Origin: Parvularcula lutaonensis
GTDB taxonomy: Bacteria > Pseudomonadota > Alphaproteobacteria > Caulobacterales > Parvularculaceae
Direction: 5' to 3'
Length of the DNA stretch: 64,000 nucleotides
Assembly: GCF_014651915.1 (NCBI RefSeq)
Contig: NZ_BMXU01000002.1
Span: 124,001-188,000, forward strand
The translations under genes and the position numbers were made by a program. Shown one piece after another: positions 56,417 through 64,000 of the stretch; positions within the stretch are counted from its first letter, which is position 1, and each line of letters begins with the position of its first letter. Below the pieces are notes generated by a model. It saw nothing but the letters and a program-made list of their open reading frames with translations, did not search any database and was not told the origin of the DNA.

Positions 56417-56479
56417 ATGCGCCCGTTTTTCCGCTTCATCCGCCCCGCGCTCGCTGCCCTCGCCCGCGCCGCGCGATGA
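56417..56479 (+). CDS. 20-residue leader-like ORF
   Basis: MRPFFRFIRPALAALARAAR from ATG 56417 with AAAGGAG six bases upstream, followed ten bases after its stop by a terminator hairpin. The layout is that of a leader peptide with attenuator, or of a small amphipathic peptide gene. The next gene on this strand is far away, so a regulated target is not seen. Confidence 0.4.
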   Translation: MRPFFRFIRPALAALARAAR

Positions 56480-56488
56480 CAAAGAGAG

Positions 56489-56527
56489 GGCGGCGTCCTT
56501 CCTTCGGACGCCGCCTTTATCTTCTTC
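56489..56527 (+). terminator. Rho-independent terminator
   Basis: GGCGGCGTCC (56489) and GGACGCCGCC (56506) form a 10-bp perfect stem with loop TTCCTTC and tail TTTATCTTCTTC. It could also end minus-strand transcripts of the L,D-transpeptidase unit. Confidence 0.8.
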
Positions 56528-56540
56528 GTGCTGCTTGGTT

Positions 56541-56669
56541 TCAGGCCGGGTCCAGGAGAGCCGCGACCTGCTGCTCCGCTTCGCTATCGACGGCCTGCAG
56601 TCTGCTGCGCAATTCTTCATCGCGACCATAGACGTCGTCGAGAAACAGCGGCTGGTCGTCTTCATCCAT
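56541..56669 (-). CDS. 42-residue acidic ORF coupled to the L,D-transpeptidase
   Basis: Starts ATG directly after the L,D-transpeptidase TGA (TGAATG). MDEDDQPLFLDDVYGRDEEL and a helical remainder ending LLDPA; 12 Asp/Glu of 42. No family recognised. Coupling and acidic composition suggest a real product, possibly a partner of the upstream enzyme's transcript only. A bidirectional hairpin lies downstream. Confidence 0.5.
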   Translation of the reverse strand: MDEDDQPLFLDDVYGRDEELRSRLQAVDSEAEQQVAALLDPA

Positions 56670-58157
56670 TCACACGGTGAAATAGGTGACATAGACCGGG
56701 ATCGGCTCAGCCAGCGAAACAGTCCGCCGTTCGCCGCTGTCGATCAGTTGGTCGACCCGGTCGCGACCTTCCCACTCCGTCCCTTCGAGAACCCATTCGG
56801 CAAGCTTGCGCGGTTCTTCGACGCGGATGCACCCATGCGAGAACGTCCGCCTGGTTTCGTCGAACAGGCTCTCAGCGGGCGTATCGTGAAGGTAAACGGC
56901 GTAATCATTCGGGAACATGAACTTGATAAGGCCGAGCGCATTGTTCGGTCCACCGCGCTGGCGCACACGCCAGGTCTCATTCCCGGTCACAGTGTTCCAG
57001 TCGATCTGCGAAGGGTCGATGACCGGCGCATCGTCGCCCCAACCTTCCACCACTTCCATGTTTTTTGAAGCAAGATACCCCGGATCCTTGGCCTGCTGGG
57101 GCGCGATCTCGTTCACCAGGATGCTAGCCGGGATGTTCCAGTAAGGGTTGGCGACGACATATTCCATCTCGTCGGCGAAGACGGGTGTCTTGTTGTAATC
57201 CGTCCCCACGACCGTCCGTATCGAGAACTTTTGCTTCTCGTCCTCCCAGGCCCCGACAGTGAAGTCCGCGATGTTGACCATCAGGTAGCGGTCGGCGAAG
57301 TCCTGCGGCAACCAGCGCGCCCGTTCGAGGTTGAGTCTGATCTTCTCGACAAGCTGCTGCGGTGTTTCGTTCATCCGCTCGAGCGTATTGGGACCCACCA
57401 CGCCGTCAGGAACGATGCCGCGGCTCTTCTGGAAGCGTTTCACCGCTTCCGCGACACCGCTATCATAGGTCGGAGTGCTGGAGCCGCCGAAGCGCGGCTT
57501 GCTGTAGAACCCTTCCGCAGCCAGACGGTCTATGACGGCCGCGACGTCGTCCCCGGTCGCGCCCTCTTCAAGGACATCGGATGAGATGGTGATCGGGGAC
57601 CACGCTTCTTCTTCGGCGTAACGCTTGTAGCGGTCGAGAATGGCGAGCAGTTCTTTCTGGACGGGGTTGTCCGTACGGAGATTACGCAGGACGTCCTCGA
57701 CAGACCCCTTTTCGGCCAGCATCTTAAGGATCTCGGTACGGCTGGCCTCGCGCTCCGCGACCGCATCTTCGGTGATATTGATAAGCGGATCGATACGGCC
57801 GCTGCGGAGGTCCAGTGCCAGACTTGTGAACGCGAGAGACGCCGCAGCTTCGAGGGCATCGGCATTGGCGCTGTCTTTCGCCGCGCGGATCCTGTCCAGC
57901 CCGTAGCGGGTGCGGGCGATACCGGAATAGGTGTCGCTCTCCAGCACCGATACCAGCTCGTCGAGCCTTCTGCGGGCCTCCCGGTCGCCGGACCAGAGGC
58001 GCTTGCCGCCCTGGTCGTAGTAGGCGTGAAGCTCCACCGGAGCCTCGACCGAGAGGGTGTGTGCAGGAGCGTCGGCTTCCTGGGCGAACGCAACGGGGGC
58101 AGCCGTCAGCAGCAGCGCTGCGGACAGGGCGCCAAAGGGGCGGCGGATCTGTTCCAT
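56670..58157 (-). CDS. L,D-transpeptidase (YcbB/LdtD type)
   Basis: 495 residues with signal peptide ending near VAFA (about 23). A peptidoglycan-binding domain (GVAEAVKRFQKSRGIVPDGVVG, about 266-287) precedes the YkuD catalytic domain with RRTFSHGCIRVEEP (about 448), where Cys attacks the peptide stem to form 3-3 cross-links. Start MEQIRRPFGAL chosen because the signal peptide begins there. Periplasmic. Confidence 0.92.
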   Translation of the reverse strand: MEQIRRPFGALSAALLLTAAPVAFAQEADAPAHTLSVEAPVELHAYYDQGGKRLWSGDREARRRLDELVSVLESDTYSGIARTRYGLDRIRAAKDSANADALEAAASLAFTSLALDLRSGRIDPLINITEDAVAEREASRTEILKMLAEKGSVEDVLRNLRTDNPVQKELLAILDRYKRYAEEEAWSPITISSDVLEEGATGDDVAAVIDRLAAEGFYSKPRFGGSSTPTYDSGVAEAVKRFQKSRGIVPDGVVGPNTLERMNETPQQLVEKIRLNLERARWLPQDFADRYLMVNIADFTVGAWEDEKQKFSIRTVVGTDYNKTPVFADEMEYVVANPYWNIPASILVNEIAPQQAKDPGYLASKNMEVVEGWGDDAPVIDPSQIDWNTVTGNETWRVRQRGGPNNALGLIKFMFPNDYAVYLHDTPAESLFDETRRTFSHGCIRVEEPRKLAEWVLEGTEWEGRDRVDQLIDSGERRTVSLAEPIPVYVTYFTV

Positions 58158-58197
58158 GAAACGAAAACGCCGCCGGAACCCAAAGAGTTCGCGTCTC

Positions 58198-59535
58198 CTA
58201 GCCTTGCCAGTCCCGGTGGAGGCGCCTTGCGGCGAGGACCATGAAGCCCGCAGCAACCAGGTAGAAGCTGGTCCCGGCAAGAAGCGAGTAGCGCAGGCTG
58301 TCGTCGCCGAACTCGGCGCGCAGGAGATCGGCCATGAGCCCGGTGACGGTCTGTCCCACACCTATGCCGATCAGGTTGTTGATCAGCAGGAAGATCGCCG
58401 AAGCGGTTGCGCGCATGTGCGGCGGGACGAGGTGCTGGAACGCGGTGATGACCGGGCCAAGCCAGACGAGGCTCAGCGCCTGGACGCCCATGAAGACTAC
58501 GAAGGCAAGCCCGAGGGTCGGGGTGGTCAGGCCGATGGCAAGAAGCGGCGCGGTGAGCAGGAAGGCAATCGCCGGGACTGCTGCGTAGGCTGACTTTCGC
58601 TTGGCGCCGAAACGGTCGGCGAGCGAGCCACCCGCATAGATCCCGATCGTGCCGCCCACCAGGAGCACGGCGCCGTAGAAATAGGCGGCGAAGCGGATCG
58701 GCGTAGCATCGGCTGGGAGCAGGAAGCCCGGGAGGAACGAGAAGAACGGCGCGAGGTCTGCTCCGAAGCTCCGGACAAGGAAGGATGGCAACCAGAGGAT
58801 CAGGCCATAGCCCATCATGGAGGAAAAAGCCGCGCCGATCGAAAGCAGCCAAAAGCTCGGCTTCCGGGTGAGCATGTCGAGGATGGAGATGACCGAGCGC
58901 AGAGGCTTCTCCTGGGGGGCAGGCGGCGCGCTGTCGTAGTGGCCGCGGCGGGGCTCCTTCACCGTGCTCCAGAAGATCGGTGCAAGGAGGAGACCACCGA
59001 CCCCCATGATGTAGAAGGCGATGCGCCAGTCGAGAAGCTCGGCAAGGATACCGCCGAGAATGATGCCGAGCGCGCTGCCGACCGGGATGCCGAGGGAGTA
59101 GATGGCAAGCGCCCGCGCGCGTTCGTTCGGCGGGAAATAATCTGCGATCAAGGAGTAAGCCGGGGCAACGCCGCCTGCCTCCCCCACCCCGACGCCGAGA
59201 CGGGCGAGGAAGAGCTGTCCGAAATTCTGGGCAAGGCCGCAGACCGCTGTCATGGCCGACCACAGCGACAGGGCAATCGCCATGATCCGCACACGGCTCG
59301 TCCTGTCGGCGAGAATGGCGATCGGCACCCCGAGGGTGGCGTAGAAGAGCGCGAAGGCAAGACCGCTCATCAGCCCGATCTGGGTATCGGACAGGCCAAG
59401 CTCCGCCTTGATCGGCACGGCGAGGATCGAGAGAATCTGCCGGTCGATGAAATTGAAGGTGTAGACGACGACGAGGATGAACAGGACGTAGGCGCGGTAT
59501 CCTGCGCCCTTCTCGGAGGTCGGAGTGCCGCTCAT
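58198..59535 (-). CDS. MFS transporter
   Basis: 445 residues, 12 predicted helices. FNFIDRQILSILAVPIKAELGLSD is the start of the spinster/ACS-like MFS type, LADRTSRVRIM is the loop 2-3 signature, and GVGEAGGVAPAYSLIADYFPPNERARA follows. Direction and substrate unknown. Four bases after the hydrolase stop; likely co-transcribed with hydrolase and TonB receptor. Confidence 0.9.
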   Translation of the reverse strand: MSGTPTSEKGAGYRAYVLFILVVVYTFNFIDRQILSILAVPIKAELGLSDTQIGLMSGLAFALFYATLGVPIAILADRTSRVRIMAIALSLWSAMTAVCGLAQNFGQLFLARLGVGVGEAGGVAPAYSLIADYFPPNERARALAIYSLGIPVGSALGIILGGILAELLDWRIAFYIMGVGGLLLAPIFWSTVKEPRRGHYDSAPPAPQEKPLRSVISILDMLTRKPSFWLLSIGAAFSSMMGYGLILWLPSFLVRSFGADLAPFFSFLPGFLLPADATPIRFAAYFYGAVLLVGGTIGIYAGGSLADRFGAKRKSAYAAVPAIAFLLTAPLLAIGLTTPTLGLAFVVFMGVQALSLVWLGPVITAFQHLVPPHMRATASAIFLLINNLIGIGVGQTVTGLMADLLRAEFGDDSLRYSLLAGTSFYLVAAGFMVLAARRLHRDWQG

Positions 59536-59539
59536 CGCT

Positions 59540-60484
59540 CTAGCCGTCGAGTCCCGTTGTGGAGAGGAAACGCTCAATCTCCCGCGCCACGCGCTCCGGG
59601 TCTTCCTCGTGGGCGACGTGGCCGATGTCCTCAAGCAGGACAAGCTCCGCACGCGGCATGACGGCGACCATCTTGCTGCCGTCGTCAGGTGAAATGACCT
59701 GGTCTTCGCGGCCCCATATGATGAGGGTCGGAGCCTCGACCCTCGCCAGCATCGGCTCGGGGTCTGGCAGGGTGAAGACCTTCAAAGCATCGACGAAGGC
59801 CTCACCATTGCCCTCGCGGCGCATCATCGCGCGAATCTCGGCCTTGCGCTCTGGCGTGATCTTCGAAGGATCAGCATAGATGCGGGAAAGCGAGGCTTCG
59901 AGCCCGGCCTCGGGCACCGTGCGCAGATAGGCTTCGACGAGCGGCGGGACGGGCGCTGGCTCATCGCTGACGCCGTTGATGGGATAGGCGCCGGGGCTGA
60001 TGAGGACGAGCGCCTCCACCCGCGAAGGGTTCTCCGCAGCGAAGCGCCAGGATGCAAGGCCGCCGAGCGAATTGCCGATGATGGTTGCCCGCTCGATGCC
60101 AAGAGTATCGAGGACAGCACCGATATGCTCCGCCCGCTGAGCAGGGGAATAGCGCTTCTGCGGGTCGGGACCGGTCAGGCCATGCCCGCGCAGGTCGTAG
60201 CGGATGACGCGGTAATCCGTGCTCAGCCGTTCAGCGAGGGCATCGAAGCTCTCCAGGCTGAAAGTGAAGCCATGGAGCATCAGGAGAACGGGCGCGTCGC
60301 GCGGCCCCTCGTCCCTGACCCGGACCTCAAGCCCGTCGATGGGGACGAACTGGTCCTGGGTTTCGAGATAGGCTTCTTCGACGGTTGCCTGGTCGACGCC
60401 CTGGCTGGCCTTGTAATTATAGCCGAGGACCGCAACGGCGCCGGCCGCCAGCACGACCAGCAGTCCAGCAAGTAGCTTGCGCAT
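59540..60484 (-). CDS. Membrane-anchored alpha/beta hydrolase
   Basis: 314 residues with an N-terminal anchor (about 3-22). VLLMLHGFTFSLESFD, YDLRGHGLTGPD, nucleophile elbow IIGNSLGGLASWR (about 138-150), acid in IIWGREDQVISP, and His in EDIGHVAHEEDP. Probably periplasmic, acting on material imported by the adjacent TonB receptor; inferred from context. Confidence 0.87.
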   Translation of the reverse strand: MRKLLAGLLVVLAAGAVAVLGYNYKASQGVDQATVEEAYLETQDQFVPIDGLEVRVRDEGPRDAPVLLMLHGFTFSLESFDALAERLSTDYRVIRYDLRGHGLTGPDPQKRYSPAQRAEHIGAVLDTLGIERATIIGNSLGGLASWRFAAENPSRVEALVLISPGAYPINGVSDEPAPVPPLVEAYLRTVPEAGLEASLSRIYADPSKITPERKAEIRAMMRREGNGEAFVDALKVFTLPDPEPMLARVEAPTLIIWGREDQVISPDDGSKMVAVMPRAELVLLEDIGHVAHEEDPERVAREIERFLSTTGLDG

Positions 60485-60505
60485 GGCGCGTCTCCTCAAA
60501 GGGGC

Positions 60506-60541
60506 AAAAAGGCCCGGCGGCTTGGGACAACCGACCGGGCC
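60506..60541 (-). terminator. Rho-independent terminator of the TonB receptor gene
   Basis: On the minus strand GGCCCGGTCGG and CCGCCGGGCC pair and are followed by TTTTT. About 15 bases after the receptor stop; lies ahead of the hydrolase start, so that gene may have its own promoter or depend on readthrough. Confidence 0.82.
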
Positions 60542-60556
60542 AGTCTTGGGTGACGC

Positions 60557-62887
60557 TTAGAAGCGGATTTCGGCCGTCGCAAACACCTGGCGCGGCGGGC
60601 CGTAGAAGGTCGTAGCGATGCCTTCGAGGCCGAGGGTCGACGTCAGGGGCTGCACGATCGAACCGTCAGGGTTCTGGGCGAGGAAATTGTAGCCGGCGAC
60701 GCGGTACTCCTCATCCGTCAGGTTCTTGCCGTGAAGGCCGAGGCTGAATTTGCCGTCCGCGTTGGTCCAGACGATGCTGGCGTCGAACAGGGTGTAGGCC
60801 TCCTGGTCGATGAGCGGGTTGGGCACCTCGAACTGGTTTACATCGCCCTTGTAGCTCGTGACCGTCAGGAAGGTCAGGTCCCCGCCCGCCATCGGCGTGT
60901 TGTACCGGGTGGTCAGGGCCGCCGAAGTCTCCGGCGTGTTCTGGACGACGCGCTGGTCGGAGACGTCCACGCCTGCAACGATGAACTCCGTATACTCCGC
61001 ATCAATGAGGCCGAGAGCGTAGTCGACCGCGAAGCTGTCGCCGGCTGCAAAGATTTCCTCGCCAAGGACTGCCGTGCCTTCGATTTCGAGGCCCTTGAAC
61101 TCCGCTGCACCGGCATTGGTGGTCACGCCGATGAAGGTCGGGCTGTTGGTGACGGGGTCGATGCCGCCTGCAGAGCCGGGGATCTGGACGTTCTCATACT
61201 CGGCCAGGAAGACGGCGATCGAGTTGCGAAGGCGTCCGCCTGCGAGGCTCGACTTCCAGCCAAGTTCGTAGCTGTCCACCTCTTCAGGCTCGAAGAGGAA
61301 GAAGTCGAAGATGTCGTCGCCGTCGACGTCACCGTCCTGGTCGAAGTCGATGGCTGCCGAGGACTGGCCGCGCGGATCGAAGCCGCCGCCCTTGAAACCG
61401 TTGGAGTAGGACAGGTAGAAATTGTGGTCAGCGTTCGGGCTGTAGGAGATCGAGGCCCGCGGGCTGAAATCCGTGAACGTCTCTTCACCAGAGAAATCCG
61501 AGGTCGTCGCGATCAGCGTCGGATTGTTGCCGCCGAGCTCGTTGGTCCGGCCACCGATGAAGGTTCGGCGCAGGACGTCTGCCGCACGCTGGTCTTCGGT
61601 GTAGCGACCGCCGAGCGAAAGCTCCCAACCCGGCATCTGGAGAAGGCGCTCGAGATCGAAGCTGACATCGGCGAAGATCGCCCAGCTTTCGGTATCGACA
61701 TCGCCGGTGGTGTTGGCGTTGAGGCCCGGCAGGCTGATCAGGGCGCCGGTTTGGCCGAGGATCACGTCGAAGGTGTTGAAGGCATTGGCATCGATGTAGA
61801 ACAGGCCGCCGACCCCCTGAACGGCGTCACCTTCATAGGTGGCCTGCAGCTCGAAGGTCGTCTGCTCGTTCTCGTAGATCGCCGGGACATCAACATCCTC
61901 AGCAGGCAGGGCGTCGAAGTCGATCTGCGTCTCGGTGTCATCGGCGCGGTGGGCGGCGATGGCCTTGAGCTTGAGGGTGTCAGAGAGGCGCAGCTCCGCA
62001 GTCAGCGAGGTCCCCCAGGCTTCGACAACGTTCGGGCCCATGATGCCGCCGCGGGTATCGAAGACATCGTCGAGAACCGGCGCACCCGAGAAGAGGCCCG
62101 GAATTTCCCTGTGGCCGCCGCGGGCGTTGGAGTTGTCCTCGAGATAGTCAGCGGTCCAGCGGACAAACAGCGCGTCACTCGGCTCGAACTCGACCGATCC
62201 GCGGGCGGAGAGAACGTCCTTGTTGTAATTCTCCTCGCCGGTGGTGAGGTTCTTGCCGAAGCCGTCGCGGTTAAAGCTTGCAACAGATGCGCCGACGCGG
62301 AGGGTATCAGCAAGCGGTAGCTCGCCTGTGGCGACGATGTCACGCTGGTTGAAGGTGCCATAGGTGCCGCGGAGCCTGAGGCTCGGCTCGTCACCGAGGC
62401 GCTTGGTGACGTATTTGACCGCCCCACCAATGGTGTTCCGGCCATAGAGCGTGCCCTGCGGGCCACGCAGGACCTCGATACGCTCGACGTCGTAGACATC
62501 GAGAACGTTCCCCTGCGGACGGTTGAGATAGACATCGTCGATGTAGATACCGACGCCGGCCTCGAAACCTGCGACCGGGTCCTGCTGGCCGACGCCGCGG
62601 ATGAAGGCAGTGATGGTGGAGTTTGTCCCGCGACTGACCTCAAGCGTCGTGTTGGGCGTGGTCTGCGCAATATAGGTGATGTCGGGTGTGCCAAGTTCCT
62701 CCAGGCGTTCACCGCTGATCGCGGTCACGGACAGGGGCACGTCCTGGAGGCTCTCCCCCCGGCGGCGAGCGGTGACGGTGATGACATCCCCGTCCTCGCT
62801 CTCGACCTGCGCATAGGCAGGCATGAGGGCAGCGCTGGCGGCTGTCAGGAACAGCGCGGCGCGCGAAATCTTTGCGATCGGTTTCAT
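60557..62887 (-). CDS. TonB-dependent outer-membrane receptor
   Basis: 776 residues. Signal peptide ending near AYAQ, plug domain (GESLQDVPLSVTAISGERLEEL, ITAFIRGVGQQDP, VYDVERIEVLRGPQGTLYGRNTIGGAVKYVTK), then a 22-strand barrel ending TFYGPPRQVFATAEIRF with terminal Phe. The substrate cannot be read from the sequence; the sphingomonad-type plug is often linked to uptake of organic compounds. An AraC-type regulator lies upstream on the same strand. Confidence 0.93.
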   Translation of the reverse strand: MKPIAKISRAALFLTAASAALMPAYAQVESEDGDVITVTARRRGESLQDVPLSVTAISGERLEELGTPDITYIAQTTPNTTLEVSRGTNSTITAFIRGVGQQDPVAGFEAGVGIYIDDVYLNRPQGNVLDVYDVERIEVLRGPQGTLYGRNTIGGAVKYVTKRLGDEPSLRLRGTYGTFNQRDIVATGELPLADTLRVGASVASFNRDGFGKNLTTGEENYNKDVLSARGSVEFEPSDALFVRWTADYLEDNSNARGGHREIPGLFSGAPVLDDVFDTRGGIMGPNVVEAWGTSLTAELRLSDTLKLKAIAAHRADDTETQIDFDALPAEDVDVPAIYENEQTTFELQATYEGDAVQGVGGLFYIDANAFNTFDVILGQTGALISLPGLNANTTGDVDTESWAIFADVSFDLERLLQMPGWELSLGGRYTEDQRAADVLRRTFIGGRTNELGGNNPTLIATTSDFSGEETFTDFSPRASISYSPNADHNFYLSYSNGFKGGGFDPRGQSSAAIDFDQDGDVDGDDIFDFFLFEPEEVDSYELGWKSSLAGGRLRNSIAVFLAEYENVQIPGSAGGIDPVTNSPTFIGVTTNAGAAEFKGLEIEGTAVLGEEIFAAGDSFAVDYALGLIDAEYTEFIVAGVDVSDQRVVQNTPETSAALTTRYNTPMAGGDLTFLTVTSYKGDVNQFEVPNPLIDQEAYTLFDASIVWTNADGKFSLGLHGKNLTDEEYRVAGYNFLAQNPDGSIVQPLTSTLGLEGIATTFYGPPRQVFATAEIRF

Positions 62888-62988
62888 GGTGATCCTCCCT
62901 GCGGACCTATATTTTTATCCTGGGAGGCTAAGCTGTTCGAAATGTCACGAAAACGACCCGACCGCGCAGTCAGTCAGGACAATATCGC

Positions 62989-64000
62989 TCAAACTTGAGC
63001 GTTTCTGCGTCGCGTGTTCGGGGTTTCACCCGTCCACGCCTTGAAAGCGCGGGAGAAGCTGCGGACATCGGAGAAGCCCAGCCTTTCCGCGACCTGCACG
63101 AGCGGGAGATCGGTCCGCAGAAGCTGGTCGGCCTGTTTTTCGAGCGTCTCCGTCCTGAGCGCGCGGAAGCTTTGCCCCTCTTCCGCTAGGCGGCGGCGCA
63201 GGGTCGCCACGGACATGCCGAGGGCTCTTGCGACAGCGGTCTGGTCGCCTGCCCCCTCCTCGATCAGCATACGGACACGGCCTGCGAAAGTGCGGTCATC
63301 GACGCCGCCGGTAAGGAGCCTGATCTGCTCTTCGGTGACGGCTTCGAGGGTGATCCCCGCCGGCGGCGGGAAGGTGACGATGCGCTCGGCTGCGGCGCGG
63401 TCATAGACCAAGGCATAGGCCAGGCAGCCATAGCGGGTCTCGACGAGGTCATCAAAAGGAACCCTCGCCGGGCCCTGCTCCCGCCGCAGCTCGACCGCGC
63501 GCCAGCCACCCGCCGCGACGCTCGGCACGATGAGGCGCAAAAGCGCGTGCACGAAGAGGAGCGTCGTCTCCATGATGAAAAGGATCTGCTCGTCGTCTTG
63601 GACCGCATACGGAAAATTTCGGTCATCGGTGACGAAAGCGACCTGCCCCTCGCGGTGCTGGACGCTGTTGAACTCACCGCCGTGCAAAAGATTGTAAGAG
63701 CGGGCCGCTGTCTCCATCGCGTCAATGAGCGTGCCGCGGGAAGGAAGGCGCGAAAGCGCGAGTTCCGTGGACCCCGAGAGCAACGGACGCTTGGACAGGC
63801 GGCCGGTCTCGTCATCGAGCAGCGAGGTCAGCCGCGTCTGCAGCCGGAGGAAGCCCGTAAGCGGCAACCGTGAGGCCCCGTTCAGGCCATCAAATTCGAC
63901 GCCGAGGTCCCCGGCTATGCGCGATACGTCGAGGCCCGCGCTTTCCGCGCGGGAACGTAGCGCAGCGAGAGCTGATCGCGGAACGAATGGACCGTCGTGA
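62989..64000 (-). CDS. AraC-family regulator, N-terminus beyond the window
   Basis: The open frame continues in frame to the window end (FVPRSALAALRSRAESAGLD...), so the TTG near 63867 is not the start. An arabinose-binding-type N-domain (VPLTGF-like RLPLTGFLRLQTRL) is followed by an AraC HTH: MSVATLRRRLAEEGQSFRALR and LVQVAERLGFSDVRSFSRAFKAWTGETP. Lies 100 bases ahead of the TonB receptor gene and could control it; OruR/ArgR-like group. 5' end missing. Confidence 0.88.
   Translation of the reverse strand, partial: HDGPFVPRSALAALRSRAESAGLDVSRIAGDLGVEFDGLNGASRLPLTGFLRLQTRLTSLLDDETGRLSKRPLLSGSTELALSRLPSRGTLIDAMETAARSYNLLHGGEFNSVQHREGQVAFVTDDRNFPYAVQDDEQILFIMETTLLFVHALLRLIVPSVAAGGWRAVELRREQGPARVPFDDLVETRYGCLAYALVYDRAAAERIVTFPPPAGITLEAVTEEQIRLLTGGVDDRTFAGRVRMLIEEGAGDQTAVARALGMSVATLRRRLAEEGQSFRALRTETLEKQADQLLRTDLPLVQVAERLGFSDVRSFSRAFKAWTGETPNTRRRNAQV

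Overview
The window looks like chromosomal DNA of a GC-rich alphaproteobacterium. The evidence is an alphaproteobacterial FtsZ with the C-terminal PAFLRRN tail, a large suf operon led by an Rrf2/IscR-type regulator, an hfq-hflX pair beside trkA/trkH, and a TonB receptor with 'oar-less' sphingomonad/caulobacter-like architecture. A member of the Caulobacterales/Hyphomonadales/Parvularculales is my best guess; species cannot be fixed from sequence reading alone. Most of the window is core metabolism and envelope biology, densely packed with 1-4 bp stop/start overlaps.

Layout. 0-7.4 kb: tryptophan genes trpE, trpG and trpD (minus strand) with a polysaccharide-deacetylase-like gene in antisense between trpE and trpG; ppiD upstream of trpE; divergent tpiA, an alpha/beta hydrolase and secG. 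7.4-8.3 kb: a GT32-type glycosyltransferase. 8.3-10.1 kb: an AT-rich accessory insert with a two-gene Kiwa-like (KwaA/KwaB) anti-phage module, preceded by structured repeats. 10.1-16.1 kb: hflX (with a palindromic repeat inside the reading frame), hfq, trkH, an M24 peptidase, trkA. 16.1-23.3 kb: a lipoprotein, gor, rpiA, two unknown proteins, an M49-type lipoprotein peptidase, and ftsZ standing alone. 23.4-34.7 kb: nitroreductase, beta-lactamase-fold hydrolase, two tandem small acetyltransferases, VOC protein, OmpA-like protein, several small genes, DUF421 and DUF3140 proteins, an alpha/beta peptidase, a 3-hydroxyisobutyryl-CoA hydrolase-like protein and alaS.

34.8-42.9 kb is one polycistronic suf operon in the order regulator, cysteine desulfurase, sufB, small gene, sufC, small gene, sufD, small lipoprotein, sufS, sufT, sufA; the three small genes are coupled into the operon. 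43-54.7 kb: hydrolase, DUF1330, YceI, cytochrome b561, PhoH-like ATPase, a repeat-rich gap, GST, RusA-like protein, MBL hydrolase, fumC, DUF1761, ABC exporter. 54.8-64 kb: tRNA-Ala(GGC), a histidine-kinase-like protein whose phosphoacceptor His is replaced by Arg, short ORFs, an L,D-transpeptidase, then an MFS/hydrolase/TonB-receptor/AraC-type cluster that probably imports and processes an unknown compound.

The most interesting items are the Kiwa-like pair with an abnormal kwaB start, the repeat that has been captured in frame inside hflX and recurs at 47 kb, a stem-loop family whose stems covary, the extra small genes inside suf, and three short ORFs with good ribosome binding or coupling signals.
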